Source: an uncultured Clostridium sp.
Lineage (GTDB): Bacteria > Bacillota > Clostridia > UBA1212 > UBA1255
Direction of reading: 5' to 3'
Length of the DNA: 18,423 bases
Assembly (NCBI GenBank): GCA_900555605.1
Contig: USLW01000006.1
Location: forward strand, 1-18,423
Position 1 is the stretch's first letter; each line of letters opens with the position of its first letter. A program made the position numbers and the translations under genes. Below are positions 14,111-18,423 of this stretch, one piece after another. The notes below the pieces were generated by a model. The model saw only the letters and a list, made by a program, of their open reading frames with translations, was not told where the DNA came from and did no database searches.

Positions 14111-14150
14111 AATAACAGGGGACTTTTCAAGCATGAAAGCCCCTATTATT
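14111..14150. terminator. Bidirectional terminator between the microprotein gene and ileS
   Basis: AATAACAGGGG (14111-14121) pairs with CCCCTATTATT (14140-14150) with one mismatch; the stem continues inward with CTTT/AAAG. On the plus strand it is followed by TTCTATTT. It lies 17 bases past the ileS stop on the minus strand, so it can serve both genes. Confidence 0.75.
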
Positions 14151-14167
14151 TTCTATTTCAGCCGCAG

Positions 14168-17100
14168 TCAGATCTTCTTTACGCTGAAGGTAACCTGCTC
14201 GCCGTTTAGATTCCATTCCTTTTCAAATCCCTCCGCGGTATCAAATGAGAGTTCCTCAGCCAGAACCTCGGACTTGATTTCCGCGCTGTTTTGCTCCATG
14301 ATTCTGCGGATTTTTTCGTTGCCGGCGGCATAGACACGAATATGGTCCATGACTTCAAAACCGGCATCCTTGCGCATGGTCTGGATTTTGCTGATAATTT
14401 CTCTTACATAGCCCTCTTCGATCAAAGCCTGCGACAGCTTTGTATCGATTACCACTGTGATGCCGTTATCCGCACAGGATTCGTAGCCCTCTGCCTGTGC
14501 GGACTCAATGAGCAGATCCTCCCTGGTCAGCAATGCATCGCTTCCGTCCACGGTGATCCGCAGCGTTCCGGAGGCGTTCAGTTCATCCATTGCCTTGTTT
14601 CCGTCAAGGGCACTGAGAATGGTGCGCACCGTATTGAGCTGCTTACCGAATTTGGGCCCTAATGTTTTCAGCTGCGGTTTAAACGTGTAGGTCGTGAAGG
14701 CGCGTACATCATCCGTAAATAGAACCTCTTTTACATTCAGCTCTTCTGCGATGATCTGCGTATAGAACGGCGGCAGGGTAAAATCCGCCTTTACAAACAT
14801 TTTTCCCAAGGGCTGCCGATTTTTGATATTTGCCGTGTTCCTGCAGGCGCGGCCTAATACGACGATCTTTAGGACATCCTCCATCCTTTCCTCCAGGGCG
14901 GTGTCGATCAGGGAGGCATCCGCCTTGGGATAATCGCACAGGTGAATGCTTTCCGGTGCAGCGCTGTCCGTGCGTACCACAATGTTCCGGTAGATATCCT
15001 CTGTCATAAAGGGAATCATAGGAGCCGCCAGCTTGCAGAAGGTGACCAGCGTGGTGTAAAGCGTCATATACGCGTTGATTTTATCCTGCGGCATACCCTT
15101 TACCCAGAAGCGCTCTCTGCTTCTACGGACATACCAGTTGCTCAGCTCATCTACAAAATCCTGCAGCGCCCGGGCCGTTTCCGTAATGCGGTACTGCGAC
15201 AGATTTTCGTCCGTGGTTTTGATCAGCGTATTGAGGCGCGATAGCATCCACTGATCCATCACCGGCAGCTTCTTATAATCCAAACTGTATTTTGTAGGAT
15301 CGAACCGGTCGATATTGGCGTAAAGCACGTAAAATGCATACGTATTCCAAAGCGTGCCTAAGAATTTGCGCTGTCCCTCCGTAACCGCGGCGTCATAGAA
15401 GCGGTTCGGCAGCCAAGGCGCACTGTTGGAATAAAAATACCAGCGGATTGCATCCGCGCCGTATTTTTGCAGCGCATCAAAGGGGTCCACGGCATTGCCC
15501 TTGGATTTAGACATCTTCTGCCCGTTTTCGTCCTGTACCAAGCCCAATACCAGAACGTTTTTATACGGCGCTTCATCAAAGATCAAAGTGGAAATCGCCA
15601 GAAGAGAATAAAACCACCCTCTGGTCTGGTCCACGGCCTCACTGATAAAGTCCGCAGGAAAATGCTTTTCAAAAATTTCCTTGTTTTCAAAAGGATAGTG
15701 CCATTGCGCAAAAGGCATGGCGCCCGAGTCGAACCAGCAGTCGATCACCTCTTTGACCCGCGTCATTTCACCGCCGCATTCCGGGCAGCGGATTGTAACG
15801 CTGTCGATATACGGCTTGTGCAGCTCGATGTGATCCGGGCAATTATGGGACATGGCTTTCAGCTCGGCGATGGAACCCACCGCATGCCGATGGCCGCAGC
15901 CGCACTGCCAGATATTCAGCGGCGTCCCCCAGTAGCGGTCACGGCTGATGCCCCAGTCCTGCACATTGTTCAGCCAGTCTCCGAACCGTCCCTTTCCAAT
16001 ACTTTCCGGAATCCAGTTTACCTTTGCATTATTTTTCAGCAGCTGTTCCTTTACCGCGGTCATTCGGATGAACCAAGAATCCCGGGCATAATAAATCAGC
16101 GGGGTATCGCAGCGCCAGCAGTGCGGATAGGCATGTTCAAAGGGAATCACTTTAAAAAGCAGATTCCGGGCAGTTAAATCTTTTAGGATCAGCCGGTCCG
16201 CATCCTTGCAGAACGTGCCTGCCCAAGGGGTTTCCGAGCTCATTTCACCTTTGCCGTTTACCAGCTGGAGAAAAGGCAGATCGTATTTTCTCCCGACCTG
16301 TGCGTCATCTTCCCCGAATGCAGGGGCGATGTGTACGATTCCGGTACCGTCGCTCAATGTGACATAGCTGTCGCACGTTACGTAATAGGCTCTGCGGTCC
16401 AGCTCCTTAAAATGGAACAGCGGCTCATATTCCATATTTTCCAGGTCTCTGCCTGCGTATTCTCCGATCTTTTGATATGCTTCCTTTATCACGGCGGGGA
16501 CCAGGGCTTCGGCTAAAATATAATTTTCATTGCCGCAGCTGACCTTCACATATTTCGCGTCCGCATTTACACAAAGCGCGACATTGGAGGGCAGCGTCCA
16601 GGGCGTGGTGGTCCAGACCAGAAAATAATCGTTTTCCGTATTTTTTACGCGCATTTTTACAATAACGGATTTTTCTTTTACATCTTTATAACCCTGCGCA
16701 ACCTCATGGCTGGACAGCGGCGTTCCGCAGCGGGGACAATACGGGACGATCTTGAAGCCCTTATACAGCAGGCCCTTTTCCCAGATCTGCTTCAGTGCCC
16801 ACCACTCGGACTCAATATAATCATTTTCATAAGTGACATACGGATGCTCCATATCTGCCCAAAAGCCTACGGTACCGGAGAAATCCTCCCACATCCCTTT
16901 ATACTTCCAGACACTTTCCTTACATTCTTTGATAAATGGCTCCAGTCCGTACGCTTCAATCTGATCTTTTCCATCAAGATTCAGCTTTTTTTCAACCTCC
17001 AGCTCCACCGGAAGCCCATGGGTATCCCAGCCGGCTTTACGCAGAACCTGATAGCCCTTCATGGTGCGGTAGCGCGGAATCATGTCTTTGATTACGCGCG

Positions 17101-17281
17101 TCAGCACATGGCCGATATGCGGCTTTCCGTTGGCTGTCGGCGGACCGTCGTAAAATGTATATGTCTCGCCGTGATTTCGGATTTCAATGCTTTTTTTAAA
17201 TATATCATTGTCTTCCCAGAATTGCTCAATCTTTTTTTCCCGTTCCGTAAAGTTCAGGTTCGTCGATACCTTTTCGTACAT
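14168..17281 (-). CDS. ileS: Isoleucyl-tRNA synthetase, large type-2-like form
   Basis: This cytosolic class I enzyme charges tRNA-Ile with isoleucine using ATP. The 1037-residue length and motif spacing fit the eukaryotic-like/type 2 form, some members of which resist mupirocin; resistance here is inference only. Motifs are GPPTANGKPHIGH (46-58; HIGH at 55-58), zinc-type pairs CPRCG, CWRCD and CPECG, DCWFDSGAMPFAQWHYPF, DQTRGWFYSLL, and KMSKSKGN (589-596). The anticodon-binding domain follows (WYVRRSRERFW) and the C-terminal region is intact. The ATG is preceded by GAGG at six bases. The gene has its own promoter and a structured leader of about 155 bases, and ends at a bidirectional terminator. 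It is the largest gene of the window and looks fully functional. Confidence 0.97.
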   Translation of the reverse strand: MYEKVSTNLNFTEREKKIEQFWEDNDIFKKSIEIRNHGETYTFYDGPPTANGKPHIGHVLTRVIKDMIPRYRTMKGYQVLRKAGWDTHGLPVELEVEKKLNLDGKDQIEAYGLEPFIKECKESVWKYKGMWEDFSGTVGFWADMEHPYVTYENDYIESEWWALKQIWEKGLLYKGFKIVPYCPRCGTPLSSHEVAQGYKDVKEKSVIVKMRVKNTENDYFLVWTTTPWTLPSNVALCVNADAKYVKVSCGNENYILAEALVPAVIKEAYQKIGEYAGRDLENMEYEPLFHFKELDRRAYYVTCDSYVTLSDGTGIVHIAPAFGEDDAQVGRKYDLPFLQLVNGKGEMSSETPWAGTFCKDADRLILKDLTARNLLFKVIPFEHAYPHCWRCDTPLIYYARDSWFIRMTAVKEQLLKNNAKVNWIPESIGKGRFGDWLNNVQDWGISRDRYWGTPLNIWQCGCGHRHAVGSIAELKAMSHNCPDHIELHKPYIDSVTIRCPECGGEMTRVKEVIDCWFDSGAMPFAQWHYPFENKEIFEKHFPADFISEAVDQTRGWFYSLLAISTLIFDEAPYKNVLVLGLVQDENGQKMSKSKGNAVDPFDALQKYGADAIRWYFYSNSAPWLPNRFYDAAVTEGQRKFLGTLWNTYAFYVLYANIDRFDPTKYSLDYKKLPVMDQWMLSRLNTLIKTTDENLSQYRITETARALQDFVDELSNWYVRRSRERFWVKGMPQDKINAYMTLYTTLVTFCKLAAPMIPFMTEDIYRNIVVRTDSAAPESIHLCDYPKADASLIDTALEERMEDVLKIVVLGRACRNTANIKNRQPLGKMFVKADFTLPPFYTQIIAEELNVKEVLFTDDVRAFTTYTFKPQLKTLGPKFGKQLNTVRTILSALDGNKAMDELNASGTLRITVDGSDALLTREDLLIESAQAEGYESCADNGITVVIDTKLSQALIEEGYVREIISKIQTMRKDAGFEVMDHIRVYAAGNEKIRRIMEQNSAEIKSEVLAEELSFDTAEGFEKEWNLNGEQVTFSVKKI

Positions 17282-17296
17282 GCAAAACCTCGTTTC

Positions 17297-17350
17297 TCCG
17301 CAGATCCCATACTAAGGTCCGGATTCCGGCGCGTCCGGCCCTGCTGCGGA
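17297..17350 (-). promoter_or_regulatory. GC-rich stem in the ileS leader next to the ribosome site
   Basis: TCCGCAG and CTGCGGA (17297-17303 and 17344-17350) close a 54-base region with inner CCGG-containing arms (17318-17339). The structure ends five bases before the GAGG ribosome site. It could affect initiation of ileS translation. No T-box consensus (AGGGTGGNACCGCG) is seen in it. Confidence 0.45.
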
Positions 17351-17390
17351 TAACCGATTTTACACACATTGTGCCGCCTGAATCTTCCGT

Positions 17391-17437
17391 AAATAAAAAG
17401 TTCGCCCGTTCGGAGCGAAGAAATGCGCAAGCATTTC
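17391..17437 (-). terminator. Two adjacent hairpins, second terminator-like, at the head of the ileS leader
   Basis: On the minus strand GAAATGC-TTGC-GCATTTC (17437-17420) is followed at once by TTCGCTC-CGAAC-GGGCGAA (17419-17401, one G/U pair) and then CTTTTTATTT. The second hairpin with its U-tract looks like an intrinsic terminator lying between the promoter and ileS, so it could act as an attenuator or end a short RNA of about 45 bases. Confidence 0.55.
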
Positions 17438-17444
17438 AAACAAA

Positions 17445-17473
17445 ATGATAATATATTATTTCCGCTATGTCAA
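17445..17473 (-). promoter_or_regulatory. Sigma-A promoter of ileS
   Basis: On the minus strand TTGACA (17473-17468), a 17-base spacer and TATCAT (17450-17445) predict a start near 17438, right at the first leader hairpin. Confidence 0.7.
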
Positions 17474-17800
17474 TGAAAAACTCTTTCAGAGGCATACCTT
17501 TTGCGGTATCATCCTGTTTTTTCCGGAAATCGGAATACAACCGGAAATATCCTAAAAAAAATACGGAACGTACCACATTTACGATAGAAATATGCGGTGA
17601 TAAAATATAAACAATATGAATCATATTTTTTAATCGTTTTTGTACCGGGCAAAAACAACTGCTTGCATAAAGAACAGAGGAGATGATGCAGAGACTGTAT
17701 ACGATACATAAAAAAGGGTCTGCATTTTTACAAAAGGCGCAGAGCCGGAAACGCAGGCCGAAGATGATTTCAGAGATTTTGATGAAAGGATGGGTTACTT
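17474..17800. other. Divergent gap between ileS and the lipoprotein gene
   Basis: No gene is supported in these 327 bases. Visible items are a direct repeat CCGGAAAT (17523-17530 and 17541-17548, 18-base period) and an odd palindrome ATATGA-A-TCATAT (17614-17626) in an AT-rich stretch that could be an operator or part of the lipoprotein promoter. AAAGGA at 17785-17790 is the ribosome site for that gene. No promoter is clear. Confidence 0.5.
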
Positions 17801-18423
17801 ATGAAACAATATATCAAAACCGCAGTATTGCTTTTATTGTGCGTATCTTTGGCAGCGGCGCTTTACGGGTGCGGCGGGACAGAGGCGCCAGATGCGAAAG
17901 CTACGGCTACATCCGGAAAAACAGAGATCATTACACAAAAGCCGACGCAGAGCGCCTCTGCCGGCACGGACGCTACAGAGGCGCCTGCGGAAACACCGAA
18001 GGTAACGGATGTCCCTACTCAAGCGCCTACGGAAAAACCGCCTGTAGCTACGATTGAACCGGGAAAGGAAACTTACGCGGGCGGGATTGCCGATGAGGCA
18101 GCCCTCCAGTATGCCTTCCAGATACCGGAGGGAACCTCCCAGCATCGTATGCTCAACGAATCGCTTGCAATCCAATTTTTTGCCACGGTGGCCTTTGACG
18201 GACTGGCCATCAGCTGCCCTTCCTACAGCGATGATATCGGTACTTTAGTATTTACATTATATGCATGGCAGGGGACCTATGAGGATACGATCGCGCCCAG
18301 CAACAAGCCCGTGGCTGCCGCGGAATTTGAAAACTATGAAGATAATGCGCTGAATCAGATGACGTTTGAAGCGCTGCCAGACGGTGAATACTTATTATAT
18401 CTGACGACGCCGGATGCGGCGGG
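17801..18423 (+). CDS. Secreted lipoprotein, N-terminal part (runs off the window)
   Basis: The frame is open from ATG 17801 to the window edge (207 codons seen). The N-terminus MKQYIKTAVLLLLCVSLAAA is a signal peptide followed by a lipobox-like LYGC (Cys about residue 24), so the mature protein is probably anchored by lipid to the outer face of the membrane. A Thr/Pro/Ala/Glu-rich linker (about 26-86) leads to a domain beginning near IADEAALQYAF, with LAIQFFATVAFDGLAIS, FTLYAWQGTYEDTIA and FEALPDGEYLLYL. These short beta-strand patterns look like a beta-sandwich of the kind seen in extracellular sugar-related proteins of Clostridia, which is inference. AAAGGA lies ten bases before the ATG. 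The catalytic or binding part lies beyond the window. Confidence 0.75.
   Translation, partial: MKQYIKTAVLLLLCVSLAAALYGCGGTEAPDAKATATSGKTEIITQKPTQSASAGTDATEAPAETPKVTDVPTQAPTEKPPVATIEPGKETYAGGIADEAALQYAFQIPEGTSQHRMLNESLAIQFFATVAFDGLAISCPSYSDDIGTLVFTLYAWQGTYEDTIAPSNKPVAAAEFENYEDNALNQMTFEALPDGEYLLYLTTPDAA

Noticed and set aside
14942..16177. Several long plus-strand frames opposite ileS
   Set aside because: They mirror ileS codons, carry no family motifs and have no ribosome sites.
17683..18057. A 124-codon plus-strand frame with a good GAGGAG site overlapping the lipoprotein start
   Set aside because: It overlaps most of the lipoprotein signal peptide and linker in another frame, and its product is arginine-rich and shows no domain. 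The lipoprotein reading has a signal peptide, lipobox and continuous domain.

Overview
The window looks like chromosome of a spore-forming member of the Clostridia. It carries spoIIR with a good sigma-F-type promoter, a large type-2-like ileS, low-to-moderate GC with AT-rich intergenic DNA, strong AGGAGG-type ribosome sites, tRNAs with encoded CCA, and many small Clostridia-style membrane proteins. I cannot name the genus.

Left part (1-5.3 kb). The 3' end of leuB overlaps a membrane-anchored CapA-like phosphoesterase gene. That gene runs tail to tail into a CmpB-type membrane protein gene and a divergent thioredoxin-reductase-like flavoprotein gene. Facing away from the flavoprotein gene is a tight run of three unrecognised small genes (a helical charged protein, an acidic protein with a C-terminal helical domain, and a low-complexity protein with a hydrophobic tail). 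The octamer TTTCGGCA recurs in the gaps around this group. After paired terminators come a two-helix membrane protein gene and the tRNA-Arg(UCU)/tRNA-Gly(UCC) pair.

Middle part (5.4-10.3 kb). A four-helix membrane protein gene with a consensus promoter is followed by a graveyard of mobile and accessory DNA. It holds a 121-bp MITE-like palindrome that cuts off an AraC-family regulator, an IS256-type transposase scrap, an AAA/DUF4143 ATPase pseudogene with two frameshifts and an internal deletion, a second inverted-repeat element, and an intact orphan HipA-like kinase gene with its own near-consensus promoter. The region ends at tRNA-Ala(GGC).

Right part (10.3-18.4 kb). This holds a RAYT-like (REP-associated Y1 transposase) protein that has lost its catalytic motif but carries a C-terminal helix-turn-helix, then spoIIR, a frameshifted Wzz/BY-kinase-like gene with degraded nucleotide-binding motifs, a 35-residue DUF3789-like peptide, and ileS on the minus strand. 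The ileS leader has a promoter, two adjacent hairpins (the second terminator-like) and a GC-rich stem, but no T-box that I can recognise. The window ends inside a lipoprotein gene that runs off the edge.

No CRISPR array, rRNA or complete insertion sequence was seen. The best candidates for something undescribed are the three-gene cluster with its recurring octamer, the RAYT-derived protein beside spoIIR, and the orphan HipA-like kinase.
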